Positions 22,622-30,396 of a stretch of 64,000 bases of DNA are shown here, in pieces; positions within the stretch are counted from its first letter, which is position 1; every line of letters begins with the position of its first letter. A program made the translations under genes and the position numbers. The stretch is from Streptomyces sp. MUM 178J (GTDB lineage Bacteria; Actinomycetota; Actinomycetes; Streptomycetales; Streptomycetaceae), in NCBI RefSeq assembly GCF_022414575.1, contig NZ_JADWYQ010000005.1, positions 124,001 through 188,000 of the forward strand. Direction: 5' to 3'. A model generated the notes under the pieces. That model was not told where the DNA came from. It searched no databases and saw only the letters and a program-made list of their open reading frames with translations.

Positions 22622-22649
22622 AGCCTGCGGAGCATGTAACCCGCAGGCT
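22622..22649 (+). terminator. terminator-like hairpin inside the cold-shock leader
   Basis: AGCCTGCGG pairs perfectly with CCGCAGGCT across a 10-base loop and is followed by TTTTGTAGTTTT, a canonical intrinsic terminator unusual for this genome. It lies 65 bases upstream of the start codon, so it would truncate the mRNA unless read through. This suggests attenuation or a short leader RNA of about 70 bases. Confidence 0.65.
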
Positions 22650-22713
22650 TTTGTAGTTTTCAGACTTCTTGCAGGTTCTGGAGCAGGGCAACCCTTTGGC
22701 CCAAGGAGGGCTT

Positions 22714-22917
22714 ATGGCTACCGGAACCGTCAAGTGGTTCAACGCTGAAAAGGGCTTCGGCTTCATCGCCCAGGACGGCGGCGGCCCGGATGTCTTTGTT
22801 CACTACTCCGCGATCAACGCCTCTGGCTTCCGCTCCCTCGAGGAGAACCAGCAGGTGAACTTCGACGTCACGCAGGGCCCGAAGGGCCCGCAGGCGGAGA
22901 ACGTCACCCCGGTCTAA
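22714..22917 (+). CDS. cold-shock domain protein (CspA family)
   Basis: A 67-residue single-domain nucleic-acid chaperone that melts RNA secondary structure. The RNP motifs KGFGFI and VFVHYSA are intact, within the signature [15 protein letters not shown]. The AAGGAGGG ribosome site sits 3 bases before ATG 22714. It is monocistronic, with a long structured leader and a strong terminator, and divergent from mqnA. Confidence 0.97.
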   Translation: MATGTVKWFNAEKGFGFIAQDGGGPDVFVHYSAINASGFRSLEENQQVNFDVTQGPKGPQAENVTPV

Positions 22918-22957
22918 GCGACCCGGGCGGCTGTCGCGTCCTACTCAGCAGTATCCA

Positions 22958-22997
22958 AGGAGCCCTGTTCCGTACTCCCGTACGGAACAGGGCTCCT
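22958..22997 (+). terminator. cold-shock gene terminator
   Basis: An 18-bp perfect inverted repeat (AGGAGCCCTGTTCCGTAC and its complement) with a 4-base TCCC loop begins 41 bases after the stop codon. Confidence 0.85.
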
Positions 22998-23354
22998 GCC
23001 CTTTCCTCGTCCAGCACGCCCAGATCGCCGGTGTGCAGCCGGCCGTTCCGCGTCGAGCGCGGCGGCGGTGGCCCCTGCGGGTTGCGGCGGTAGCCGGGGA
23101 GGGCGCGCGGTGGCGCATGATCTGGGTCGGCGAGCACGTCAGCGGCGTGATCACGGAGTCGGATCGGGCGGGCGACTGACTGGCTGGCCGGCTGGCCGGC
23201 TGGCCGAGCGTTTCGCGGGCAAGCGGACGGCCGGCGGCTGCTGACCGCGCCGTCCCGGCACACAGCGGGGCGGCCCGGCACTCCCTGGCCTGGATTCGCC
23301 TCTTCCGGCGGCGGATCCCGGCCATCCGGCACGCCGGGCTCGTACGCTGGATGC
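22998..23354. other. 357-bp region without an intact gene
   Basis: It holds a short acyl-CoA ligase-like remnant on the minus strand (see next entry) and a run of CTGGCCGG repeats at about 23181-23206. The last 150 bases upstream of the DUF1992 gene show nothing recognisable beyond a possible promoter. Confidence 0.5.
23005..23160 (-). pseudogene. remnant of an AMP-binding acyl-CoA ligase
   Basis: Minus-strand translation contains PGYRRNPQG then RNGRLHTGDLGVLDEER, which matches the late adenylation motif (GYWRNPE ... DGRLHTGDLG) of ANL-family acyl-CoA synthetases. Nothing recognisable precedes or follows, so only about 50 codons of a former gene remain, next to the cold-shock terminator. Confidence 0.45.
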
Positions 23355-23759
23355 ATGACGGAGCGGAAGCCACCCGGTGTCAGCTTTGAGTCATGGGTCG
23401 ACCGGCAGATCCGTGAGGCGACGGAGCGCGGCGACTTCAAGGACCTGCCCGGCATCGGCATGCCCCTGCCGGAGAGCGGCGCGGCCTACGACGACCTGTG
23501 GTGGGTCAAGGGCAAGATGCAGCGCGAGGGACTGTCCGTGCTGCCGCCGACGCTCGCCCTCCGCAAGGAGGCGGAAGACGCGATGGCGTCCGCGGCCCGA
23601 GCGCCCTCGGAGACGGCGGTGCGCCGCATCGTGACCGAGGTCAACGAGAAGATCGCCCAGGCGATCCGCCGCCCGCCGGAGGGTCCCCCGCTGGGGCTCA
23701 GGCCGTATGACGTCGAGGAGGTCGTACGGGAGTGGCGTCGGCGGCGTGCGGATGCCTGA
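23355..23759 (+). CDS. DUF1992 (DnaJ-homologue conserved region) protein
   Basis: The 134-residue protein carries the DUF1992 pattern: SFESWVDRQIREATERGDFKDLPGIGMPLP followed by WWVKGKMQREGLSVLPPTLALRKE. Eukaryotic homologues are called DnaJ homologue subfamily C member 28, but no J domain is present. Cytoplasmic and highly charged; function unknown. Its stop is 3 bases from the end of the convergent TetR gene. Confidence 0.9.
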   Translation: MTERKPPGVSFESWVDRQIREATERGDFKDLPGIGMPLPESGAAYDDLWWVKGKMQREGLSVLPPTLALRKEAEDAMASAARAPSETAVRRIVTEVNEKIAQAIRRPPEGPPLGLRPYDVEEVVREWRRRRADA

Positions 23760-23762
23760 GCG

Positions 23763-24413
23763 TCAGCGGGACGGAGACCACCGCCGGCCCTCCATGAGGT
23801 TGCCGAGGCCCATCCAGGCGAAGTTCATCAGGGTGCCCGCCGCTTCCTTGGCGGTGACGGCCCCGGTCTCGTTCGCCCAGCCCGCGAGGGACTCGGCCGC
23901 TCCCACCAGGGCCTGCGCCAGCCCGGCGACATCGCGGTCGGCCAGCTCCGTGCCGCGGTGCGCCTCACGGGCGGCGGCCCCTATCAGCGTCGTCACAAAG
24001 GCCACCAGTTCGTCCCGCATCGCCGTGACGACCGCGGCGAACGGCTCGCCGTGCGTACGCGCCTGACGGTGCAGCACCGCCCAGCCGTCCGGATGCTGCG
24101 CGGTGTGCGTGAAGAACGCCGCAAGCCCCGTCCACAGCTGCCGGTCGGCGGGGAGCCCCGACTCGACGCCGGCGCGCACGGCCTCGATCAGCGCCTGCGC
24201 CTCCCGTCGGATGCAGGCGGTGAACAGCTCCTCCTTGGAGTTGAGATAGAGATAGACGAGGGGTTTTGAGACCCCCGCCAGCTCGGCGATCTCGTCCATC
24301 GAAGCCGCGCGGTAACCGCGCTGTCCGAAGGTCCGCACCGCGGCGTCCATCATCTGGCGCTCGCGCACGGCACGCGGCATGCGTTTACCCTTCGCGCTCT
24401 TCACGGCACCCAT
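23763..24413 (-). CDS. TetR family transcriptional regulator
   Basis: The 216-residue protein has an N-terminal TetR helix-turn-helix (residues about 12-58: AAVRTFGQRGYRAASMDEIAELAGVSKPLVYLYLNSKEELF) and a variable ligand-binding C-terminal domain. ATG at 24413 is chosen because the HTH begins soon after; a few upstream codons are open. The target is unknown. The upstream region holds palindromic sequences that could be sites, but also terminators of the next gene. Confidence 0.9.
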   Translation of the reverse strand: MGAVKSAKGKRMPRAVRERQMMDAAVRTFGQRGYRAASMDEIAELAGVSKPLVYLYLNSKEELFTACIRREAQALIEAVRAGVESGLPADRQLWTGLAAFFTHTAQHPDGWAVLHRQARTHGEPFAAVVTAMRDELVAFVTTLIGAAAREAHRGTELADRDVAGLAQALVGAAESLAGWANETGAVTAKEAAGTLMNFAWMGLGNLMEGRRWSPSR

Positions 24414-24584
24414 GTTGAGAACATCCTCCCGCCCCACACACCACACCTGTTTCCCCTGCTCCCCCTACTGCGCGGTAAGCCTAAGGCCCGCCGGCGGCCC
24501 TGAACCGTCCCTCGCGACCGGGTGGCCGACGAGTAACTGAACCTTCCTCACGTTCCCTACGTATTGCAGCCATAGGAACGCTCA

Positions 24585-24654
24585 GCGACGCCCGGCGGCA
24601 TGCCGTGGGAGACACCGGAAGTCGCCTCCGGTCCACGGCGCCGCCGGGCGTCGC
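24585..24654. other. long nested inverted repeat, possible structured RNA
   Basis: Three stems are nested in order: GCGACGCCCGGCGGC (24585-24599) with its exact complement at 24640-24654, then GCCGTGG (24602-24608) with CCACGGC (24633-24639), then ACCGGA with TCCGGT at the tip. The fold is 70 bases long with only tiny bulges. It may be a second terminator for the symporter or a structured leader of the TetR mRNA. Confidence 0.45.
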
Positions 24655-24666
24655 GAGCTGACGGCC

Positions 24667-24699
24667 GAGGCCCTCCTGCCCGGGGGGCAGGAGGGCCTC
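24667..24699 (-). terminator. symporter gene terminator
   Basis: GAGGCCCTCCTGCC pairs perfectly with GGCAGGAGGGCCTC across a 5-base loop, about 120 bases after the symporter stop on the minus strand. Confidence 0.7.
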
Positions 24700-24821
24700 G
24701 AAGCGAGCCCGGGGATCGCCGGGCGACCGGCAGGGCCTCACGGAACCCCGGGGAACCGGATGGCCGCCACGGCGCGCCCGAGCACGCTCGACGGCCGGTC
24801 GCGGCACTTCTCGCGGAGCGC

Positions 24822-26174
24822 TCAGGCGGCGGCCACCGGGACGGTCGGCTTCTGCCCTGCGTCGCGGGCGTCGGCATCCGTGATCGGGGACGAAGTGGCC
24901 GAGTTGTACGCGTCGTGGTCGAGGATCTTCTCGCGGGCCGCGACGACGACCGGGACCAGCGCCTGGCCGGCGACGTTCGTGGCCGTGCGCATCATGTCCA
25001 GGACCGGGTCGACGGCCAGCAGCAGACCCACGCCCTCCAGCGGGAGGCCCAGCGTGGAGAGGGTCAGGGTGAGCATGACCGTCGCGCCGGTCAGGCCCGC
25101 CGTGGCGGCGGATCCGACGACCGATACGAAGACGATGAGCAGGTACTCCTGGATGCCGAGCTGTACCCCGAAGATCTCCGCGATGAAGATCGCGGCGATG
25201 GCCGGGTAGATCGCGGCGCAGCCGTCCATCTTGGTCGTCGCGCCGAACGGCACGGCGAAGGAGGTGTACTCCTTCGGGACGCCGAGGCGCTCGGTGACCC
25301 GCTGGGTGACCGGCATGGTGCCGACGGAGGAGCGGGAGACGAAGGCCAGCTGGATGGCGGGCCAGGCGCCGCGGAAGAACTGCAGCGGGCTGATCCTGGC
25401 GACCGTGGCGAGCAGCAGCGGGTAGACGCCGAACAGCACCAGCGCGCAGCCGATGTAGACGTCCGCGGTGAAGGTGGCGTACTGGCCGATCAGCTCCCAG
25501 CCGTAGTCGGCGATCGCATAGCCGATGAGGCCGACCGTTCCGAGCGGCGCCAGGCGGATGACCCACCACAGGGCCTTCTGCAGCAGCTCCAGCACGGACT
25601 CGCTGAGCGCGAGGACCGGCTTGGCGCGCTCGCCGAGCTTGAGGGCGGCGATGCCGGCGACGGCGCCCATGAAGACGATCTGCAGGACGTTCAGCTCGGT
25701 GAAGGGCGTGATGACGTCGGTCGGGATGATCCCGGTCAGGAAGTCGATCCAGCTGCCCTCGTGCTTGGGCGCGGCCCCGTCGCGGGGCGTGAGACCGGTG
25801 CCTGAGCCGGGGTTTGTGAGCAGACCGATGGTCAGGCCGATGGCGACCGCGATCAGCGACGTGATCATGAACCAGAGCAGGGTGCGGGTGGCCAGCCGAG
25901 CGGCGTTGTTGACCTTCCGCAGATTGGTGATCGACACCAGGATCGCGAAGAAGACGAGCGGCGCGACGGCCAGCTTCAGCAGCTGGACGAAGATCGAGCC
26001 GATCTGGTCGAGGGTGTCCTTGAGCCAGGAGAGGTCCTGGCTGCGGGCGAGCCAGCCGAGCAGGACGCCCAGAGTGAGGCCGGCTGCGATCTGGGCCCAG
26101 AACGGGACCTTCGGCAGCCGGAGGCCGGATGTGGGGGACGACGCGGATGGGGTGTTCGCGGTGTTCGCGGACAC
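24822..26174 (-). CDS. dicarboxylate/amino acid:cation symporter (DAACS family)
   Basis: A membrane carrier of the GltP/DctA family, importing dicarboxylates or acidic amino acids with protons or sodium. The 450-residue protein has the family hallmarks: FVSRSSVGTMPVT (serine-rich re-entrant hairpin HP1), FAVPFGATTKMDGCA (TM7 with the NMDG-like motif), HP2 near VGSAATAGLTGA, and AVDPVLDMMRTATNVAGQ in TM8. GTG at 26174 is chosen since TGGAG precedes it. It is probably controlled from the palindrome at 26403. Confidence 0.93.
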   Translation of the reverse strand: MSANTANTPSASSPTSGLRLPKVPFWAQIAAGLTLGVLLGWLARSQDLSWLKDTLDQIGSIFVQLLKLAVAPLVFFAILVSITNLRKVNNAARLATRTLLWFMITSLIAVAIGLTIGLLTNPGSGTGLTPRDGAAPKHEGSWIDFLTGIIPTDVITPFTELNVLQIVFMGAVAGIAALKLGERAKPVLALSESVLELLQKALWWVIRLAPLGTVGLIGYAIADYGWELIGQYATFTADVYIGCALVLFGVYPLLLATVARISPLQFFRGAWPAIQLAFVSRSSVGTMPVTQRVTERLGVPKEYTSFAVPFGATTKMDGCAAIYPAIAAIFIAEIFGVQLGIQEYLLIVFVSVVGSAATAGLTGATVMLTLTLSTLGLPLEGVGLLLAVDPVLDMMRTATNVAGQALVPVVVAAREKILDHDAYNSATSSPITDADARDAGQKPTVPVAAA

Positions 26175-26402
26175 GGGCACACTCCAGTGACGTATCAGAG
26201 CTTCAAGCCGTACGGACAGAAGGTGCGGCGCCCACGCGCGAGTGCGCGGCGCCGCTGCATGATGCCGGGTCAGACCGAGCGGCAACAGACCGCGGACATA
26301 CAGCGGCAGAGATCGACATGCAGACGCGCCACGAGCGGGCTGCCCGCGGCGTCGTGGCGGTGGCGCACTGCTGTCGTCATGCCGAACACGCTAACACTTG
26401 AA

Positions 26403-26419
26403 CTTTGAGAACCTCAAAG
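26403..26419. promoter_or_regulatory. palindromic operator over the symporter -35
   Basis: CTTTGAGAACCTCAAAG is a perfect inverted repeat with 7-base arms and a 3-base centre. It is unusually AT-rich for this genome and overlaps the putative -35 element. It looks like a repressor site of the MarR/GntR/TetR type; the neighbouring TetR product is one candidate binder, without direct support. Confidence 0.45.
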
Positions 26420-26463
26420 CACTTCTTTGGGCTAATTCGAAGGAGAACAGAGCCCATGACAAC

Positions 26464-26506
26464 GGAGTCCCAGGTAGAGAGCGGGTGCTCCCTTACCTGG
26501 GACTCC
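26464..26506 (-). terminator. DUF4229 gene terminator
   Basis: GGAGTCCCAGGTA and its exact complement TACCTGGGACTCC (13 bp) flank a 17-base loop, about 30 bases after the DUF4229 stop. Confidence 0.65.
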
Positions 26507-26535
26507 GGAAGGCCTATCGGCGGATGTGAGGAACG

Positions 26536-26826
26536 TTACGCGCCGTCCTCCTGGGTGCGGTTCGCCTCCAGGCGCGCCTTCGCCCGGTCCACCTTCTGCA
26601 CGATCTGCTCGGACATCGCCTCCCGCTGCTTGCGCAGCAGCACAAAACTGAGCGGCGCGGAGACGACGACCGCCAGCAGGACGACCCAGACGAAGTTGGA
26701 GTCGCCGAGCCCCTTGGGCAGGATGCCGAACTGGACGAGTCCGGCGACGACGACGAACGAGCCGACGAAGACGGCAAGACGCAGGAGCGTGTACCGGATC
26801 GCGGCGTTCGGCTTTGCTGCGGACAC
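26536..26826 (-). CDS. DUF4229 two-helix membrane protein
   Basis: A 96-residue protein with two transmembrane helices (LLRLAVFVGSFVVVAGLVQFG and FVWVVLLAVVVSAPLSFVLL) followed by a basic amphipathic tail (RKQREAMSEQIVQKVDRAKARLE). This fits DUF4229, common in actinobacteria and of unknown function. GTG at 26826 has AGAAGG at good spacing. It is 158 bases downstream of the roadblock cluster and may have its own promoter. Confidence 0.8.
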   Translation of the reverse strand: MSAAKPNAAIRYTLLRLAVFVGSFVVVAGLVQFGILPKGLGDSNFVWVVLLAVVVSAPLSFVLLRKQREAMSEQIVQKVDRAKARLEANRTQEDGA

Positions 26827-26984
26827 GGCGGGCCTTCTCTCTTCGTACAACAGGCGATGCCTGTCCAGTGAAGCACGCCCGCCGGCCCACCCGTCCCACA
26901 GGGTCCGGCCGCGCCCCCGCGCGGCCGGAGACTCGTCCGGATCAGGCCTGATCCGGACGGAACAGCCTAGTGCCGGGAGGGGCA

Positions 26985-27425
26985 CTAGTGGCCGCTGTGC
27001 TCCTTGACCACTCGCCGGGCCTGCGCAAAGAGCATGCCCACGTTCAAGGACTTGCGGCAGACCACGACGGCCACGATGTCCTCGTTCTGGGTGTTGCGGA
27101 TGAACAGGTGCGTGAGGTTGTCGCTGTTGACCAGGATCTCCTGGAAGTAGTGCTGCGCGGTGCTGACCCCCCGGCGCTCCTTGAAGAGGTCCTCGATCAT
27201 CACCACGGTGCGCCCCTGGAAGAGGTCGAGCGTGGCCCCGGCCAGCAGATCGAGGACTTCGGTGGGGTGCGTGTCGACGGTGTCGACGGACAGCAGCATG
27301 CCGGTCGCCATATCGACCACTCCGGCCGCCAGGCAGTCGGGCACCTCGTTTCGCAAGTTCTTGACCAGTGCGGTCACTTGATCCGACATCGTACGGTGTG
27401 CGCGGTTTCCTGCCGTGCTCATCAT
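26985..27425 (-). CDS. roadblock/LC7 domain protein (second of pair)
   Basis: A single-domain roadblock/LC7 protein of 146 residues, the fold used to regulate small GTPases such as MglA or Streptomyces Cvn proteins. Recognisable elements are VPDCLAAGVVDMATGMLLSVDT at the first strand-helix and the central ALDLF-like helix (LDLLAGATLDLFQG). Two adjacent ATGs open the frame (27425 and 27422); AGGAG lies closer to ideal spacing for the second. It is 52 bases after the preceding roadblock gene. Confidence 0.8.
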   Translation of the reverse strand: MMSTAGNRAHRTMSDQVTALVKNLRNEVPDCLAAGVVDMATGMLLSVDTVDTHPTEVLDLLAGATLDLFQGRTVVMIEDLFKERRGVSTAQHYFQEILVNSDNLTHLFIRNTQNEDIVAVVVCRKSLNVGMLFAQARRVVKEHSGH

Positions 27426-27477
27426 GCTCCTCGTGTTCGGCCTGTCTTGTTCGCGACGCGTCTGCCGCGCCTGCGGC

Positions 27478-27870
27478 TCACCTGTCCGCCCTCGAAGCGC
27501 CCGGAAGGCTCAGCACCCCCTTGATGCGCTCCACTGCCTTGAGCGACTCCGCCTCCAGTCGGCCCAGGTTGAGTCCCTCGTCCCCGAGGACCACCATCAG
27601 TGCGGTGTCTCCCACGGCGTACATGGCCGCGCAGCCTGCGGTGCCGTGCGTGACGCTCTGCTGGAACGTGCCCCTGCCGCAGGTCGCGGTGGTGCGGCGA
27701 GCCAGTCCCAGGCCGGCGGCGGCGAGCGCGGCGAGTGCGTCGGGGTCGATGCCGTCCTCCGTGTCGGCGGCGATCAGCAGCCCGTCCACGGCGACGACGG
27801 CGGCGTCGGTGACGCCCGCCACCTGCTCCCTCAGCGTGCGCATTTCCGCTACCAGCCCGTCATGGTTCAT
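27478..27870 (-). CDS. roadblock/LC7 domain protein (first of pair)
   Basis: A 130-residue roadblock/LC7 protein: VAGVTDAAVVAVDGLLIAADT, then a DPDALAALAAAGLGLARR helix and the strand TALMVVLGDEGLNLGRL. It shares the fold but little sequence with the neighbour. It lies 36 bases after the PATAN/winged-helix gene, with good SD GAAAGGGATGTGCCCTG. No GTPase gene, DUF742 gene or sensor kinase accompanies it, unlike the conservon operons. Confidence 0.85.
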   Translation of the reverse strand: MNHDGLVAEMRTLREQVAGVTDAAVVAVDGLLIAADTEDGIDPDALAALAAAGLGLARRTTATCGRGTFQQSVTHGTAGCAAMYAVGDTALMVVLGDEGLNLGRLEAESLKAVERIKGVLSLPGASRADR

Positions 27871-27906
27871 CAGGGCACATCCCTTTCGGTCGGGGGTTCT
27901 CGAATC

Positions 27907-28863
27907 TCAGGCGTCGTGGGAGTCGGAGCCGCGCAGGAGCCCGCGCCTCCCTTGACGCAGCCAGGCGAAGTCCGTCCAGCCGGACGGCCGGACGGCGGGA
28001 AGGATCTCGTTGATGCCGCTGGCGCCCGGGCTGCGGCGGGGCAGCGGCTCCCGCGACGGGGCGGCCGACGCGGCAGACGGGGCGGCCGTCGGAGCACCCC
28101 GCGGCGGAGCCGCCCCCGGGCCCCGGGAGCCGCTCGCGGAGCGCGGCTCGGGTCCGCCGCCGACGACCTCGATCAGCCCCTCGGCCAGCATGCGTGACAT
28201 GTCCACCGTCACGGTGTAGACGCCGCGACCGATGACGAACGCGATGTCCCGCGCGCTGCGCCGGCCGTTGGCGGACCGGAGGATCCGGAGGCGTTCCCGG
28301 CTCACCGGTCCACGCTCCCGCTCCATGTCCACCCCCGGCGCGGGGACGAAGCGTTCCCGGTCCGGGCCCACGGGGACGGGGAGCGTGGCGAGCGCATCGC
28401 GCCGCCACACCGCCTCTCGCAGCAGGTCACGCGGGTCGGCGTCGGGCAGCACCACGTCGGGAAGGGCCGCGTCGGCGTCCAGTCGGCAGCCCCAGACCGG
28501 GCCGGCCGCCATCGCGAACACCGCGTCCCGGGCGGCCATCCGCGCCAGCACCTTGAGCTCGGCCGCGCCGAGGCAGCCGTGCGCGACGAGCGCGGGGACG
28601 GCGTCCCGGGGCGTGGTGCCCGTGCCCAGGACGGCCAGCCATGCGTCCTCGCGGATCCGGCCGGACCGCAGCAGCAGCGTGCACACGGCGGGGGAGCCCG
28701 GACTCTCGACCGCGATCACAGCGCCCCGTCTCATATGCATCGTCCCGCCGGGCGCTCCCGCCACATGCAGCGTGCCGGTGGCCCGGTCGGCGACACAGCG
28801 ATCGAGCGAAACCGTGAGCAGGTCGCAGGCGTCCTGTTTCAGCGAATCGCTGCTGCTCGCCAT
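27907..28863 (-). CDS. PATAN/DUF4388-like protein with predicted winged helix
   Basis: A 318-residue protein. Residues about 10-80 (RATGTLHVAGAPGGTMHMRRGAVIAVES) resemble the DUF4388/PATAN module found in bacterial signalling proteins. Residues about 180-235 (RLRILRSANGRRSARDIAFVIGRGVYTVTVDMSRMLAEGLIEVV) look like a winged helix-turn-helix. A Pro/Ala-rich linker and an Arg-rich tail follow. ATG at 28863 has GAGGGAG upstream. It heads the roadblock operon, so it may be its DNA-binding output or partner. The family assignment is by pattern only. Confidence 0.6.
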   Translation of the reverse strand: MASSSDSLKQDACDLLTVSLDRCVADRATGTLHVAGAPGGTMHMRRGAVIAVESPGSPAVCTLLLRSGRIREDAWLAVLGTGTTPRDAVPALVAHGCLGAAELKVLARMAARDAVFAMAAGPVWGCRLDADAALPDVVLPDADPRDLLREAVWRRDALATLPVPVGPDRERFVPAPGVDMERERGPVSRERLRILRSANGRRSARDIAFVIGRGVYTVTVDMSRMLAEGLIEVVGGGPEPRSASGSRGPGAAPPRGAPTAAPSAASAAPSREPLPRRSPGASGINEILPAVRPSGWTDFAWLRQGRRGLLRGSDSHDA

Positions 28864-29184
28864 CGCTCCCTCATCGCCGCGCCGCGTCGTGCCCTGTCGT
28901 GGAAGGCGCGCGCCTTCCACGGAAGTGCCCGACGCGCCGGTTCACGGGGATTTTTAGCAGGCGTGGATGCGACTTATCCGGCCATCGGACAAGATGATCA
29001 GAGGCGAGAGTTTGAACGACTTTCGCTGTCAGAAGCGCCGTTTCAATGGACAGGACCTGTCACGTCCGTCCCCTGTCGGAACGGCGCCGTCGACTGACGC
29101 GGCCGCCGGCCGGAGAACGCGAAAAGCCCCCGGCCGATCGGCAGGCCGGGGGCTTCGCCCGTGGGCGGGGCGGGGGCGGACGGG
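28864..29184. other. 321-bp region upstream of the roadblock cluster
   Basis: No gene is visible. It is relatively AT-rich between 28940 and 29050, the likely promoter of the roadblock operon. The mqnE terminator occupies 29124-29155. Confidence 0.5.
29124..29155 (-). terminator. mqnE terminator
   Basis: AAGCCCCCGGCC pairs with GGCCGGGGGCTT across an 8-base loop, and on the minus strand it runs into TTTTCGCG. It lies 30 bases after the mqnE stop. Confidence 0.8.
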
Positions 29185-30348
29185 TCAGACCCGCATCGGC
29201 TGGGGGGCCTCCCGGCGGTCCGGGTCGGGCCCCGGGTACTCCCGGATCACCTCGTACCGCGTGTTCCGCTCCACCGGGCGGAAGCCCGCGTCGCGGATCA
29301 GGTCCAGCAGATCGTCCCGCGTCAGCTTGTTCGGCGTGCCGTAGTTGTCCGCGTCATGCGTGATCTTGTACTCGACCACGGAACCGTCCATGTCGTCCGC
29401 ACCGTGCTGCAGCGCGAGCTGGGCGGTCTGCACGCCGTGCATCACCCAGAAGACCTTCACATGCCGGATGTTGTCGAACAGCAGCCGGGAGACGGCGAAC
29501 GTCTTCAGCGCCTCCGCGCCCGTCGCCATCGTGGTCCGCGCCTGGAGCGTGTTGCGGACCTTGCCGTCCTTCACATCGACGAAGTCGTGCTGGTAGCGCA
29601 GCGGGATGAAGACCTGGAAGCCGCCCGTCTGGTCCTGGAGCTCCCGCAGCCGCAGGACGTGGTCGACCCGGTGCCGCGGCTCCTCGATGTGGCCGTACAG
29701 CATCGTGCACGGCGTCTTGAGGCCCTTCTCGTGCGCCAGGCGGTGGATGCGCGACCAGTCCTCCCAGTGGGTGCGGTGGTCGACGATGTGCTGCCGCACC
29801 TCCCAGTCGAAGATCTCGGCGCCGCCGCCGGTCAGCGACTCCAGACCCGCCTCGATCAGCTCGTCGAGGATCTCCGACGCCGAGAGCCCCGAGATGGTCT
29901 CGAAGTGGTGGATCTCGGTCGCCGTGAACGCCTTCAGCGAGACGTTCGGCAGCGCCTTCTTCAACTCGCTCAGGGAGCGCGGGTAGTAGCGCCACGGCAG
30001 ATTGGGGTGGAGCCCGTTGACGATGTGCAGCTCGGTGAGGTTCTCGCTCTCCATCGTCTTGGCGAGGCGGACGGCCTCCTCGATGCGCATGGTGTAGGCG
30101 TCCTTCTCCCCCGGCTTGCGCTGGAAGGAGCAGTACGCACAGGACGCCGTGCACACGTTCGTCATGTTCAGATGGCGGTTGACGTTGAAGTGCACGACGT
30201 CGCCGTTCTTGCGGGTGCGCACCTCATGGGCGAGTCCGCCGAGCCAGGCCAGGTCGTCCGACTCGTACAGCGCGATGCCGTCCTCGCGGGTCAGCCGCTC
30301 GCCGGAGCGGACCTTCTCCTCCAGCTCGCGCTTGAGTCCAGCGTCCAT
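29185..30348 (-). CDS. mqnE: aminofutalosine synthase (radical SAM)
   Basis: MqnE joins enolpyruvoyl-benzoate to an adenosyl radical to form aminofutalosine. The 387-residue protein has the radical-SAM motif CTASCAYCSFQRKPGEKDAY and the MqnE-type segments ELHIVNGLHPNLPWRYYP and TPCTMLYGHIEEPRHRVDH. GTG/ATG choice: ATG at 30348 has GGGAGG upstream. An Lrp regulator lies 48 bases upstream in the same direction and may be cotranscribed. Together with mqnA and mqnC here, the futalosine route is well supported. Confidence 0.94.
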   Translation of the reverse strand: MDAGLKRELEEKVRSGERLTREDGIALYESDDLAWLGGLAHEVRTRKNGDVVHFNVNRHLNMTNVCTASCAYCSFQRKPGEKDAYTMRIEEAVRLAKTMESENLTELHIVNGLHPNLPWRYYPRSLSELKKALPNVSLKAFTATEIHHFETISGLSASEILDELIEAGLESLTGGGAEIFDWEVRQHIVDHRTHWEDWSRIHRLAHEKGLKTPCTMLYGHIEEPRHRVDHVLRLRELQDQTGGFQVFIPLRYQHDFVDVKDGKVRNTLQARTTMATGAEALKTFAVSRLLFDNIRHVKVFWVMHGVQTAQLALQHGADDMDGSVVEYKITHDADNYGTPNKLTRDDLLDLIRDAGFRPVERNTRYEVIREYPGPDPDRREAPQPMRV

Positions 30349-30396
30349 GCGCCCGCCTCCCATACGTCAACCAATCGGGCCCCACCCAGACTACGG

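Larger units (their letters stand above)
24414..24821. other. 408-bp intergenic region with nested hairpins
   Basis: No gene is seen. The region between the symporter stop and the TetR start holds a clean terminator (24667-24699), a nested 70-base fold (24585-24654), and presumably the TetR promoter. Confidence 0.6.
26175..26535. other. 361-bp region upstream of the symporter
   Basis: No gene is seen. It contains the presumed symporter promoter and operator (26396-26420) and the terminator of the DUF4229 gene (26464-26506). On the minus strand TTGAGG and TAGCGT, 18 bases apart, form a plausible promoter whose -35 lies inside the palindrome, leaving a leader of about 210 bases. Confidence 0.5.
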
